DNA from: Bipolaris cookei
Taxonomy: Eukaryota > Ascomycota > Dothideomycetes > Pleosporales > Pleosporaceae
DNA: 64,000 bases
Reading direction: 5' to 3'
Assembly: GCA_002286855.1 (NCBI GenBank)
Contig: NRSV01000013.1
Location: 416,948 to 480,947 of the forward strand
The position numbers and the translations under genes were made by a program. The notes beneath the pieces were generated by a model. The model saw nothing but the letters and a program-made list of their open reading frames with translations. It was not told the origin of the DNA and did no database searches. Positions 31,968 through 43,365 of the stretch are shown here, piece after piece (the first letter of the stretch is position 1; every line of letters starts with the position of its first letter).

Positions 31968-34658
31968 TCACTCTATGTAAAATTTCTTGCAAGGAGTTGT
32001 GTCCGTCTCCATTATCGAGCCTGGTAAGCTGCTGCTAATTGTCCGAAGGCGTTGCCAAGTCTTGTAGCTCAGATGGCGAATATCAAGGGCACCGGTCCGC
32101 CGAAAGCACCAAGGCTCGTTTGCCTCTTGTAATAAGAGACCATGAGCTTCAAACCAGACTTCTTCCGCCATGGTATCTGTTTCGACCTTGTTGGAGCGTT
32201 CTGTCAATGCAAGCACAGCAAATATCATTTCAAGGTCGTCCAAACTCGAGACCAGATCGGGAAACGCGTCGATCTCATCAGTCTTGTCGAATGCGTGGGG
32301 AATCTCCAAAGACCGTGAGTGGGGTTGATTTTGGCTTAGACGGCCTACGTGTATAAATTCTTGCATCGCAATTTTATTACTTTTCAAGGTTGGCTTATTT
32401 TCACGTCGTTCATCAGGCGACGTCTGCGAGTTTTGCTGTGCATTGGAATACTGCGTTCCTTGGCTTGAACTAGGTATACGAGGCGTGTATTCCATTCGTA
32501 GCGACGATGAAGTCCTTGGCCTAAGCAGGGGGCGAGGGGTTTGAGCAGCGTCTAAAGATCCAAGTACGTCTGGCTGCGAGCCCGTACGTGTCGCCGTACT
32601 TGAATGACGCCGCCTCTCGCTTGACAAGTCCAATTCTCTTGTCATATTGCTAGCGCTTTCCGAACGTTTTGTCGGCAGTCCTGGTCGAATGCCTTGCTCA
32701 CCAATGTCAAACCAGATCCTATCGCCAGCATGATCTCGAATAATGTAGCTTCTTTTCCATCGAGCCGATCTTCTCGGGATCAATATCGCCCCTTGCATAG
32801 AGGTCCAAGACCAGGTTGGGTTTATGTTCAACTCCGAAGGCCGTTTGCTGGTTGTGCAGTCCACAACTCTTTAAGCCAACTGCTTCTCAAGAGCTCCCTC
32901 CCACATTCCAGCAACATACTCTTCGCGTTTTATTTCTCGAAGCCGTTTTACCGCACCCCAAATTGCCATACGTTTTTTCGGTCTGGTCAGTAAGGTCAAG
33001 ACTCGTGTAGTTTCTGATTGTTGATCTCCATAGGTCATCGAGCGAGTCGTCATTGATCCCAGAAAGCAGTGTCGTACCTTTGTACTCTCCTGTAGACGCC
33101 CACGCCAATGGCGATCCCTTGCCGACTGCTGGCCTAAAGGCAAAGGCAACCCAGCCGGAAGAGTTTCGCAAGCGCTCATCTCTGTACAATCCCAGAAGAT
33201 CTGATGTTTGCTAAAATTTAAGACCCTGGGTTCAAGCATACGCTCTGAAGACTGTTAGGCAAGCGTGCAGAGTTTCTTAGAGACACTGACCTTGATAAAC
33301 CTAACAGCGTTTGTACAATGGCTTCTCAAGAAGGCCTTGATCCCATAGATCGCTAAGTACAACTACCCACCGTCACTTACCCAGGATATGAGGCACGTCA
33401 TCGAGGTCCAGAGTAGCTGGCATGACGTCCCGTACCTCTCTTTGGCGAAAGAGACCTCCAGCACCATCCTCCGAATCGGCAGCAGCTGTCACGGGCAAGT
33501 GTATCATATATCTCCCTCTATCCCGGAGTATGCGGAGGTGGGCTATATACAGGGTCAGAGCCAAGGCGCTATGCCCAACAGGGTGAGGCCCGGCAGAGCC
33601 ACAACAGCAGCGATGTTTCAGAATGAGTTTCTGTATACTTGTTCCATCCGAGAGCTTTCGTGCTTCCAGTCGTCAGCTTCTCCTTGCTACACAGTTGTCA
33701 GCACGGCCTATCAGGAAGAACGACAATACTACCATGATGCAGACTGAATCAACCAGGGCAATGTCAGCTTCCACTATCCCTTTGGCGTTATAATGAGAGC
33801 TTACGAGAATCAATCCAAATGTAGTCAACTTCGAGGAACCACGCCATCTCAATGGCCTGCTTGAAATTATTGGACAATTTACGCCACGGCAGACCGACAA
33901 GCATGAACTCTTCGAGAGTACTAGAGTTCAGAGTCACCAATGGAGCTTTACTCCAACAGTGACCCAGGGTGACGTAAGGTCCCTTGAATTTGTTAAGCTT
34001 GGTATTGAATACCCGCAGGCGATCCCCTGTACGTTTGCCGCCGATATGTAGTAGTCGTATGGGGATGAACTTGCTCGCCGAGCCAGCGCGCTTAGGACAG
34101 TATTTTTTTTCTAATACCACAAGCCCTAATTCAGTCCTTGATGTTCTGACCACCATTGAACGCAAGATTTGTGCTCGCTCCAAGCTCAGCAGCAGAAAAT
34201 AAACCATCAACCTCTTCTTCGAGGAAACAGTAGAAAACTCGTTCCGGTATTCCGAAGGTTCGTGGGTTTCCCTCGTGATGCTCGTTGTTCTTATCATTGA
34301 GTTTCCTCGGTACAATTTGAAAAGTGATTAATACTTCGTTTTTATTCTCTCAGGTACGCCCCGAGCTATAAGTACCCCATCGGTGTAAAGATACGACCAA
34401 ACCTTGACCTGGCTGTAGGTTGTCGACTCTTGCCACGTCCTCATGCAGAAAGCGCTTTAATCTAGTATTCTAGTGCTCACATCTGTGTAGGAGCGAGCGA
34501 TGCATTAGAACATCTTCATACAGAAGACTACAGAAGGTACAGCCTCGGCGAGCAGAGCTCGTAAGGGACGATGCGCTTGGGTGGTGATAACCCCATGAGT
34601 TCTTCGCCCTCAAAACATTCACATAGCAGAAGTCGCAGAAACCAGGTGTGTATGCCAT
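31968..34658 (-). pseudogene. HET-domain (heterokaryon incompatibility) protein, decayed
   Basis: In order on the minus strand: an N-terminal Cys pair region (CDFC, RRGCTFC; 34658-34470); the HET core (PIRLLHIGG, YVTLGHCWSK for the usual ..LSHCWG, LSNNFKQAIEMAW, VDYIWIDS; 34150-33810); then DDWKHESSRMEQVYRNS with a stop where Phe/Tyr-Cys is expected. The C-terminal half follows: RVLNFSKHQIFWDC, ACETLPAG, REEYVAGMWEGALEKQL, and PTWSWTSMQGAI for the usual PTWSWAS. Frames change several times and stops occur in the middle (about 33350-33750). HET proteins trigger cell death on fusion of unlike mycelia; this copy should be inert. Confidence 0.7.
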
Positions 34659-34659
34659 T

Positions 34660-35696
34660 TTTGGAGTCCACCATTCGGATCAAATGAAGAGTTATGGCGA
34701 TGCGTGAAAGGTGCGGAGAGAACGAGCTCCCGCTCAGGATTGCCAGTAGGTAAGCGACTCGGAGCCTTGCCGACGTAGCTCCGGCTGGAGACGGGTTGCA
34801 ATCTGCTCATTTCAGGTGTCTAAATACATATTTCAGGCCAGATTTTAATCTAAAATATGCAAGCCATGAGTAGGGGGGCGTTAGAGAAAGTGTTGACATC
34901 GTTCGTGGCGTCTCAGAAATATTAGTAGACTGTGCTGAGGTGCTAGCAATCATCGACAACTTTTGGAGGAACTATAGAAATTAACAATAGTTCTATATCA
35001 CATTTCAAAGCTTCGAGGACTTGATCAACTTCGCCATTATGTTAAATACCTATAGGCTATGTCTATATCGCTAGTTGCTGGCAGCACAGCAATACGAGTG
35101 AGCGCAGCTTGAGCCACTATTAATGTCGAATGACCAGCTTCAAGCTTGTTCCGACATGGTGAAACATTACGTTCATCCACGTGTATGACGTGGGCAGCGC
35201 GTCTTCCGCGGCTTTGACTACCGAGACGAGTGCAGTCGGCCCCCACGCTAAGCGCTTGCTAGCTCGGTTCCAACAGACGCCACCAACACTCGCTAGTGCG
35301 ACGTTATGTTGTGATTTGTGCTGTATGTCAGATCAGCACATAGGCTTCATTCTTAGCAACCTCATTTGCCTGTATTTGCAGGCAAGGGTTTCACACGGCT
35401 ACAGCAAACAGTAATGGGACAGCAACTTGTAGTAAGCATGCAAGAGACAGTATACAAGACACTGTTAGCAGGTATACATTCCTTTCCATGCTTTGCTTAA
35501 ATTACTGTATGAGTCTATAATGATCTTAAGCACGATTTTTGTATACAACTATAGGACTTTTAGAAACAAGTTTGCCCGCCTGCTCTGCCTCGAAGCAATC
35601 ATCTAACTTCGAACGTGTTCTCTGCGCTGGTTATCTATCAGTGGTATTTTGGTAATTATCTAGTTGATGGAACTTACTCGTTGGTGGAATGCATGG
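34660..35696. other. no gene recognised
   Basis: AT-rich spacer between the start of the HET relic and the 3' end of the terpene synthase gene. Small ORFs around 35037-35414 carry no motif. Confidence 0.45.
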
Positions 35697-37104
35697 CTAC
35701 TCTAGTAATGAGAGTCTGGTGTCCATGATCCTCAAGTAAGGAGGAGTCGTCATAACATCGATCTTACGGGTGCGTCGCACTTCAAGGGCATCTTTGCCAA
35801 GGTATCGCTCTGAGCGGAAGCTACAATATTGGCGGACAAAATTTTAGCGGATGCCTGACTTCCAGAGTATTCCCATGATACATAGTCGAAAACAAGAAAT
35901 TACCCACCTCCAACTGATGTTGGCCTGGACAACATTCTGAATGCCAGCAATGTACCGGCGGACCTCACCGTCGATGTCTGCACCCCAACTGGGCAGATGA
36001 TGGATGGCTTGATCCCATTGAATGTAACGCTGCTCAAGCAGGGAACCCAATATATCAAAAGCTTCTTGCGCTGAGTGCCCGGCTAGCCGGCAGACAGCGG
36101 TCATGTTGAAAGGACATCCCTCGCACTATGTATCTTAAAGGTCAGGGTAGTGTCTTGATGACTTATACACGTGTCTTCAGGCCAAGGCTTACCTCTTCTT
36201 TGCGGTACGAGAGTATGTCATTAGATCTGGTGCACATACGATTAGTGTCATAGAATGACATGGAAGAATAATCAAAGCGGCGTACAGAATAACGAAGTCA
36301 GCACCGAGGCGCTCTAGTGTTTGAATCACGGGGTCCTCAAAGACCTCATCTGGAAGCACAATCCCATGCGCGTACTCAACGAGATGGTAGAGTGGCGCGA
36401 CGCCAACCGATAGCTGCCGTGTCGATAGCATCTCCTTTAGGGACGGGATGTGATTGGTGGTGAAGTGCCTGACGTGGTGCGCTACACCTAGCGTGTAGTG
36501 CTGCATAGCACGAACAAATCGTCTCTGGGTACCGTAGGAGGATCCTTTTTCGAACCGTTTGTAGACGTCGTCATGTGCCTTAACGATAGGGAGCTTGTAT
36601 CCGATGAAGGGACTGCCCGTCATGTTGGCCATGAGGCTATCGAGAACACGTTCAGATATTAAAAGGTCGGTCCTTAGCTCGCCTGAGTCGAATACTGTGG
36701 TATTATCCACCGTCAGTGGGAAAAGAGGTTATACCTGAAACATAGCAAATTGTTATCGCTATTGGAATGAAAGCTCACAGTCGTCGAACGGAAAGACCCA
36801 ATTCCCCCAGTCGCATAAAGTCTTCAGCCTGTCTGGAGGTGCGTCTGGTGCTGCGATAGAAATGAAAAAAGAGAAATCGCAGGCGTTGACCTTTTTGCTC
36901 ATACTGGGAGCGAAGTCGCATGTTCTGATCGGTGCGGTTAGGGTGCAATGTTGGATCCAGGTATATGACAACGGTAATTACTGACTTTGCAAGCCATTGC
37001 TCTGACGCAAGTTTAGCAGCTTGGTACCCATTATTTGACCTAGGTTCTTGGGTCAAGAAGCACTTGTATAAGTCAGGGATAGTGACAATGGTTCTCTCTT
37101 CCAT
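35697..37104 (-). CDS. class I terpene synthase (sesquiterpene-synthase-like)
   Basis: Six exons can be joined at GT-AG sites with perfect phase agreement: 37104-36986, 36924-36779, 36694-36286, 36226-36193, 36119-35908, 35820-35697. They encode 347 residues, normal for fungal sesquiterpene synthases. The splice joints themselves create the metal-binding motifs: DDLFD (87-91) spans intron 2; the NSE triad NDILSYRKE (N227, S231, E235) sits in a 34-nt exon; and the terminal RY pair (SERY, R312-Y313) follows intron 5. Other landmarks are CDWGNWVFPFDD and FNMTAV. The enzyme ionises a prenyl diphosphate, probably FPP, in the cytosol and cyclises it; the product is unknown. It is transcribed divergently from the MpaB-like oxygenase. 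No defect is seen, in contrast to the ruined neighbours on either side. Confidence 0.88.
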
Positions 37105-37917
37105 AGCTGCGGTTATGACTTGAACTGATGTAGCGTGATAGCAATAAATGAAGATTTGTCATAAAGCTAGAATAATGAGTAAATCGAGAGTCAAGCGAGA
37201 GGCATAAGTCAAGATAAACTGACATGGAAGGAGACAAGTGTATAAAGCAGCTAGTTTAAGTCAACAGCGAAATCGATCTGACGGAGAAACAACTCACACG
37301 CTGCGTTGTGGAAACATGATAGAATCAGTAGCGCATCCTGCAAGAGAGTTAGCGAGTCTAAGTTTCCATTAGTGGTTTACTTCAGTGTAACCATTTATCT
37401 ACTTTTGTGTATCAATAAGAAAGTGTAAGCACTTATGCATGGTGATCTCGAATTGTACGGAAAAGTAAGAAAATTCATGCAATATCTAAGCTTACAGGTG
37501 TCAACTAGTATGATCGGCGTGTGGATCTATATAAACGTAGTCCCAGATAGGGATGGCTTTTGGCCAAGAAGTGGTACCTAGTCAAATCAAGACATGAATA
37601 CGAGATTTTTGGAGCACTAAGGAGTCTTAATTCTTGGCGATATTATCACAAAACCCCGATGCATACTAATAGTGTCTCCCTTGATAATTGAGAACCCCTT
37701 GTTATCTTCAATCCGGGCCAGCGCAAAGTGTAAATCTCGCTGCCTAGTTTCTCACACAAATTTTTCAAGTTCGCTTCCGACTCTTACTCCTTCTCCTTGA
37801 ATGCTAGTGTGCATTTCTGTGTAGCGCATTCGAACGAGCAATAGTGGTATATACTAGAAACACAAACATCAGCTTCAAATCTTCGGGTACAACTTTTCAA
37901 CCGCACTCAGGAGAGAC
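37105..37917. promoter_or_regulatory. divergent promoter of terpene synthase and oxygenase
   Basis: An 813-bp AT-rich spacer between the two start codons (37104 minus, 37918 plus). No gene inside. TATATAAACG-like sequence near 37528 is a possible TATA element. The head-to-head arrangement fits co-expression. Confidence 0.5.
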
Positions 37918-39330
37918 ATGGTTAGCCGCAAATATTCTAACGCTGTGGCTGAGGATCTCCGAACTGCTGGAAATTATTCTTTTCACTGGACAAAAGAACA
38001 CATTCCTAAGGAAAAAACTGATCCTCTTCGCTTCGAGCACGATGAGCTGGGTGCCGCTACTATCAACATCATTCAAAAGATCCACCAGCGTGAGCAGGAA
38101 GCCCACAAGCAACGGGGAGAACGGATAGAACAACTCGACATGTTCGCGACACTCAAAGCCAACCGGCATCATGATGAGACACTCGAGAAATTCTGGAAAC
38201 AGGTTAACACCGTGCCTGATTGGGTCAACTGGGAGCAACTTGAACGTGGGCAGCGCTTTTTCTATCGCTACGCATTGGGAAACATCGTTGGCTTCGCGCT
38301 CCAGGGATTTGTTGGCGAGAATTCGGCTTCAACAAGTGTGGTTGAGGTGTTGCTGCGAACAGGCGGCTTCAGTACGCGATCGTTACGGAGGCGGCTATTG
38401 GAGACGTTCCAGCTCGTGCTTGAGGTGACACATTCATTGGATTTCATCAAACCCGGCGGCAAGGGTCACGAGACTACAGTACGTGTGCGTTTGTTGCACT
38501 CGATGGTCCAACAGCGTATGCTACGTGTGGCTGAGGTCAAAGGCCCCTCTTACTATGACACCAGCACCCACGGCGTACCCATGAACACGCTTGACTCGAT
38601 CCATGCCCTCGCCACTTTCAGTTGTAACCACGCTTGGCAGCAGCTACCGCATATGGGCATCCGCCCACCTCAACAAGAGGTCGATGACTACATTGCGCTT
38701 TGGAGATATGTCGGTTACGTCATGGGTATCCCAACCGACTTCTTTGCAACAACATCTCAGGCCAAGGCTATCATGGAGTCTCTGAGCTACAACGAGCTGC
38801 GCATTACGCCATCATCACTCGTCGTCGGACACAACTTCGTCGAGGCCCTCAAAGACCTTCCACCCGTCAACATATCAGCTGGCTTTATCCAAGCCGGCAG
38901 CCGCCGCCTCAACGGAGATGACATCTGTGATCAGCTGGGCATGGGCCACTCAGGTTGGTATCATTACGCTTGTTTCACTGGTCACTGCTGGCTTATAGTT
39001 AGCCTTGTGACTGCCCAGCGCTGGATCCCATCGTTTGAGGCTTGGTCTATCCAGTTTTGCCGCAAGATCTTGCATAATTCAATTATTCACTCCAAGTATG
39101 GTCTTAATGGTGGCTCTTTACTCGATTTCAAGTACGTTCCGGATGGTCAAATCACGGGGTGTGAGAAGAACGATCGCCTCGATGGTGATCATATGTGGTT
39201 TTACGAACGCCCACTTGAGCTACTCTACTTTATCGTTTTCTGTGGTGGATGCCTCTCCATGATCGGCAGCGCAATCATCGTGGCCTGTCTTTTGCTGGGT
39301 TTTGTGCCCTATAGTCATACTTGGGAGTAA
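37918..39330 (+). CDS. MpaB/Lcp-type oxygenase (DUF2236)
   Basis: A single exon of 470 residues. The core (FFYRYALGNIVGFALQGFVG, VLLRTGGFST, TVRVRLLHSMVQQRML, YVMGIPTDFF) has the pattern of the DUF2236 family, which includes latex-clearing protein (Lcp) and the fungal MpaB', haem enzymes that cleave or oxidise isoprenoid double bonds. The helix with RVRLLHSMVQQRM supplies the conserved region lining the haem. A C-terminal hydrophobic stretch (LLYFIVFCGGCLSMIGSAIIVACLLLGF) suggests ER anchoring. It is paired head to head with the terpene synthase, so an isoprenoid substrate is a reasonable inference. The last three codons and the stop lie inside a sequence that matches the end of a small TA-type MITE (see 42571-42698), so the original C-terminus may have been longer. 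Confidence 0.75.
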   Translation: MVSRKYSNAVAEDLRTAGNYSFHWTKEHIPKEKTDPLRFEHDELGAATINIIQKIHQREQEAHKQRGERIEQLDMFATLKANRHHDETLEKFWKQVNTVPDWVNWEQLERGQRFFYRYALGNIVGFALQGFVGENSASTSVVEVLLRTGGFSTRSLRRRLLETFQLVLEVTHSLDFIKPGGKGHETTVRVRLLHSMVQQRMLRVAEVKGPSYYDTSTHGVPMNTLDSIHALATFSCNHAWQQLPHMGIRPPQQEVDDYIALWRYVGYVMGIPTDFFATTSQAKAIMESLSYNELRITPSSLVVGHNFVEALKDLPPVNISAGFIQAGSRRLNGDDICDQLGMGHSGWYHYACFTGHCWLIVSLVTAQRWIPSFEAWSIQFCRKILHNSIIHSKYGLNGGSLLDFKYVPDGQITGCEKNDRLDGDHMWFYERPLELLYFIVFCGGCLSMIGSAIIVACLLLGFVPYSHTWE

Positions 39331-39990
39331 GCAAGCGTGCTTGCTTGCTTGATACGCTTGATTGCTTCCTACACTATTTTACCCAGCCCTCTTGGTGGCA
39401 CACCGCCGCACGGAGCACACAGTATGCACAGCGATGTAAGTAATTTCACTCCGCCCGGCGTTCTCTCTAAATTCCATACCCCAAAACTCGTAACGTTAAT
39501 GTATAACGAGTTTGCTAGTCTGCTAAAACCCCATTAACTTTTACTATTAATCTCCGTATAAGTAATAAGGTTACAGCGATCGGATGGCTCGGAAGCTCTA
39601 CCCCGCACACAACAGAGAGCATGAGAAGAGAACCTTGTACACACGTAGATAGGCTGTTGTGGCACAATGCACAAACCCAAAGAAGCAACAGGAAAGGTGG
39701 TCAAAACAAGTAGTATATCATGATGATCGAGGTGGTGAGGATACCAGCCTTGGACTAAGTACAGGTCCATGCCAAGGCGCCTTCGGCCTAGTCACGTGAG
39801 GCCATGACATAGGCAAGAAGAAGAAGAAGAATTTTGAATACACACACCTGTCTTTTGGCAAACCTTCTGCATTCGTGCAAACCCTCTTTAGCCCCGCGCG
39901 CACATGCTTCGTACCTTGCTGTTTTGCCAAGAACTCCGAACAGGCAATCTACTGGGCTAGAGACCTAGTTTTCCAAACCTCTACCATGAA
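39331..39990. other. spacer between oxygenase and LINE
   Basis: Starts with GCAAGC/GCTTGC repeats resembling the small MITE at 42571-42698. No gene is recognised. The LINE 5' end is not sharply defined but lies before 40029. Confidence 0.4.
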
Positions 39991-40028
39991 AGAGTCCCAC
40001 GTAGCTCAAAACAAGCTACTATAGCTAC

Positions 40029-41062
40029 TTGACGTCTTTCGGAACTATACCAAAACCAGCAAAGTGGCTAACCAATTTACAGAAAAAGCTATCTGCCAAG
40101 CTAGCTTACCACTCTGCCACGCTCGCAAGCGCCTCCCAACAAGCAACAAAAACGTTTAAACAAGTGACCAATCTAGCTTCTAACAAGACACAACCAAAAG
40201 CTACACAACCAGCTCAAAAACCAACCCAAACCTCCTACGCTACAATTGCAGCAAACAACGCAAACCAGGCCTGGACAACAGTCCAGCCAAGGAAGAAACC
40301 AGCACAACCAGCCAAAAAACCAATATCTTACTACTAGACGCTGGTAACACTAGAAGAGGGCCAAACAATTAGCCCTCTACTAGTAAAAAATAAGATCAAT
40401 CAAGCCTTCCAGAAGGCAGGCATTGCTGACCCGGTTATCCAGCGGGTAGCAACAAGTAAAAGAAACAACCTTATCCTTACAACTACCGAAGGATACTCAG
40501 GAGAATTTCCTCTAAAGCAAGTCAACATCTGGCAGAGCTAACTTCCAATTAAGAAAGCTCAGCCGCTAGAGTCCTGGATTAAACTTGTTGTACACGGAGT
40601 ACCCACAACTTTTGACGAGGCGGAAAACCTCCAAGTACTCCACACAGAAATCCCAACGTATAACAAGAACCAAACAATCGTTAGGAACCCCTACTGGCTA
40701 ACTAAAAGCTGAAAAAGTAAGCAAACAAGCTCTATTGTCATTGCTTTCAAATCCGAAGAAGAAGCGAAGAAGATTGGCAATAGAATAACAATTCTTGGCG
40801 AATCTCTTCGGGTTGAGAAATACCGCCAAATCCCACCAACTTCCCAATGCAGTAAGTGCCAAGGATTTGGACACAACTTTAGCAGGTGTAAAAACCTAGC
40901 TAGCTGCTAGCTTTGTGCCGAAAACCACCTTACCACTCAGCACTCCTGCAGCACTTGCAAAGTAAAGGGAAAGGCTTGTAACCACACGCTCCCAAAATGC
41001 AAGAACTGCAAGCAAACCCATTTTGCTAACAGCAAAGACTGTAAGGTATTTCTATCTAATAA
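40029..41062 (+). pseudogene. LINE ORF1, gag-like RNA-binding protein, with stops
   Basis: An N-terminal Gln/Thr/Ala-rich part (SYATIAANNANQAWTTVQPR) is followed by a nucleic-acid-binding region (ESWIKLVVHGVPTTFDEAE) and three zinc knuckles: CSKCQGFGHNFSRC, a second with a stop at its second position, and CKNCKQTHFANSKDC. In-frame stops occur at about 40335, 40540, 40709 and 40907; the first is TAG before ACGCTGG, where CAG is likely. ORF2 begins four bases after ORF1 ends. Confidence 0.7.
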
Positions 41063-42570
41063 ATAATGGTAGAAAACCTTAAAGTACTACAAGCAAACTT
41101 AAACGAAAATCCACACGCTACAGAATCAACACTACAACTAGCAATCGAGCTTAAAGTTGATATTATTGCAATCCAAGAGCCATGGAGCGCCCCTTCTAGC
41201 AGCAATAACTACGAATCCCCAAGGTCAATAGCCCACCAAAGCTTCTACCAAATCTTTCCAAAAGCAGATCCAAATCTCCGCCCAAGAGCTCTATTTTATA
41301 TATCTAGATCTCTAACAGCAGAGGTTAACCAGCTAGAGGAAATAGCCGATCCCGACGCTATTGCTATCACAATACAAGAAGGACACTTAAAATTCAACAT
41401 CTACAACGTGTATAACCAAAAAAACGAAGAAAATATAAAAACCTTTGAACGAATACTCGCACACACCCAGCTACCAACATCTACCCTCCTACTAATGGGT
41501 GCCAACGAGCACCACCCTTGGTGGGACCCAGGGAGCAAGACTACCCCTGGCGGCCAACAACTAGCAGAGTGGATAGAAGACCAGAAACTTAGCCTTCTCA
41601 ACACGCCAGGAACTACAACTTTCTTAAGACCCAACTTATCTAGAGAAAAAAACGCTAGATCTATCTATTGCTACACCAGATCTAGAAGACAAAGTAAAAG
41701 ACTGGCAAACCACAACAGAAACCGGGTCTGATCACCACGGGATACTCTTCTCAATCCAGACAACAAAGAATCTAGTTAGCAACCCCGCCAACCAAATGAA
41801 ATACAACACTAAAAGATCAGACTAGGACTTATTTAGAGAAGAGCTGGGCAAAGATATCTAGAACAATGCGGCTCTCCAATCCCTAGATCAGATCAACCAA
41901 CCAAGAAGAGAAGACTCAAGAAATCTACTCCTGGATCAAGACAATGAGCTTAAGCTGTAACTAGAAGCAATTGGCACAGCAATTACTCTAGTAATCCAAC
42001 AAGCTGCAGACAAAGCAATTCCACAACTGAAGCAAGGGCTCAAAGCAAAGCCCTGGTGAAACCAGGAGTTAACAAAGCTAAGAAAAAATGTATCTTACTG
42101 CCAAAGGATATTCGTGCAACAACTTCAAGCTACTTCTATAGAGGAAGCCTATCTCTTCATAAGAGACCTCCTCCTAGCACGAAATACGTACCAAACAGCA
42201 ATTAAGAAAGCTAAAAGAGAGTACGGGAATAACTTCCTAGAAAAAGAAGACCCAAAATCTATCTTCAAAGCTATGGACTATACTAAGGAAAAGAGAGTAG
42301 AAAGAATCCCACCTATCCAAGGAGAGACGCTAAAAACCTCTTTTAAAGGAAAGTGCAAAGCCTTTCGAAAAGCACTATTTCCTCCGCCCCCAAGTACAGT
42401 ACCACCAAGCTTCAATAGCTACCAAGAGAAAGAGTGGGAGTGGCCAGCGCTATCAATAACTGAACTAGAATACAGAGGGGCCTTTCAAAAGTCTCTGCCC
42501 ACCTTGGCGAGCAGGGGTGTCAGCCGCTATCCAGATTTGGAAACATCTCCGATATACTGTAATCTCTATA

Positions 42571-42698
42571 CTTGGGAACAAGCAAGCCAAGCGCCTCTCT
42601 ATAAACCTTCACCAATTAAGTGCAAGCCAAGCGGGCTCCTCTAAATTAGCAACCAAGCGTAACAAGCAAGCAAGCAAGCACGCTTGCTTGTTCCCAAG
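42571..42698. mobile_element. small TA-type MITE in LINE
   Basis: CTTGGGAACAAGCAAGC at the left and its exact reverse complement GCTTGCTTGTTCCCAAG at the right enclose 128 bp and are flanked by TA (42569-42570, 42699-42700). The internal sequence is rich in AAGCAAGC repeats and has no coding potential. It fits a Stowaway-like Tc1/mariner MITE. Confidence 0.7.
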
Positions 42699-43225
42699 TA
42701 TGTCTAAAAGTACGCTTACCGGGCAGACGTTTATCACAGGAAACTCATATCAGCTGCACTACCACAACCGAGCCTCAGCCAACCGTCTCTTCTCAAAGCT
42801 CTACTCAGTCTGCCCTATGGTCAACCCACATACGGAATCACATCCAAACGTCGCTGGAGAAGAGCTAGCAGGAGCAATTCTAACAGCAAGCCGTCAAACC
42901 CGACATATTCTAGCAAGGCCTATAGGACGTAATTACTCTACTCAGAACAGCTGGCCTAGGGAAACCAGTCGAACGGTAAATCACCATAATGGCACTCCCC
43001 GGCTACCTACGCCACAGATAAAACCGACCCGTCCATACACCAATCCGCAGGATAGGCAGTAACCAGACTAAAGAATCGCATATAACGGCGCGCCAGCTCT
43101 ACTTCTTGTAGATCAAATCCAGCACTAAAAGCAAAAAGGCTATACTACATAAACAGTCTTTCTAGATGTTTAAGGAGCGTTCGACCACGTTTCTCACAAT
43201 CAGTTCCTAGATACACTAAAAGACT

Positions 43226-43363
43226 AGGCCTACCTATAGTATAAATCTACTTTTGCGCAATTATATCACGTTTTGTTGAGGCGTTACAGCTGCAATACTC
43301 ATGAAGCTGTTGTGTTGTGGGTGGGGCGTTGACTGACCCGGGGCGTTGATTGACCCGCTACTG
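43226..43363 (-). mobile_element. pogo-like element end, truncated
   Basis: About 138 bp, reversed, match the subterminal and terminal sequence of elements B and D (TAAATCTACTTTTGCGCAAT, the GCTGTTGTGTTGTGGGTGGG block). They end in two 17-bp repeats of the GGGTCAATCAACGCCCC type and CTACTG followed by TA (43364-43365). The other end of the element is missing. Confidence 0.75.
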
Positions 43364-43365
43364 TA

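Noticed and set aside
36775..37104. 109-codon ORF as an independent small gene
   Set aside because: Its first 39 codons are exon 1 of the terpene synthase; the remainder reads into intron 1 and the wrong frame of exon 2.
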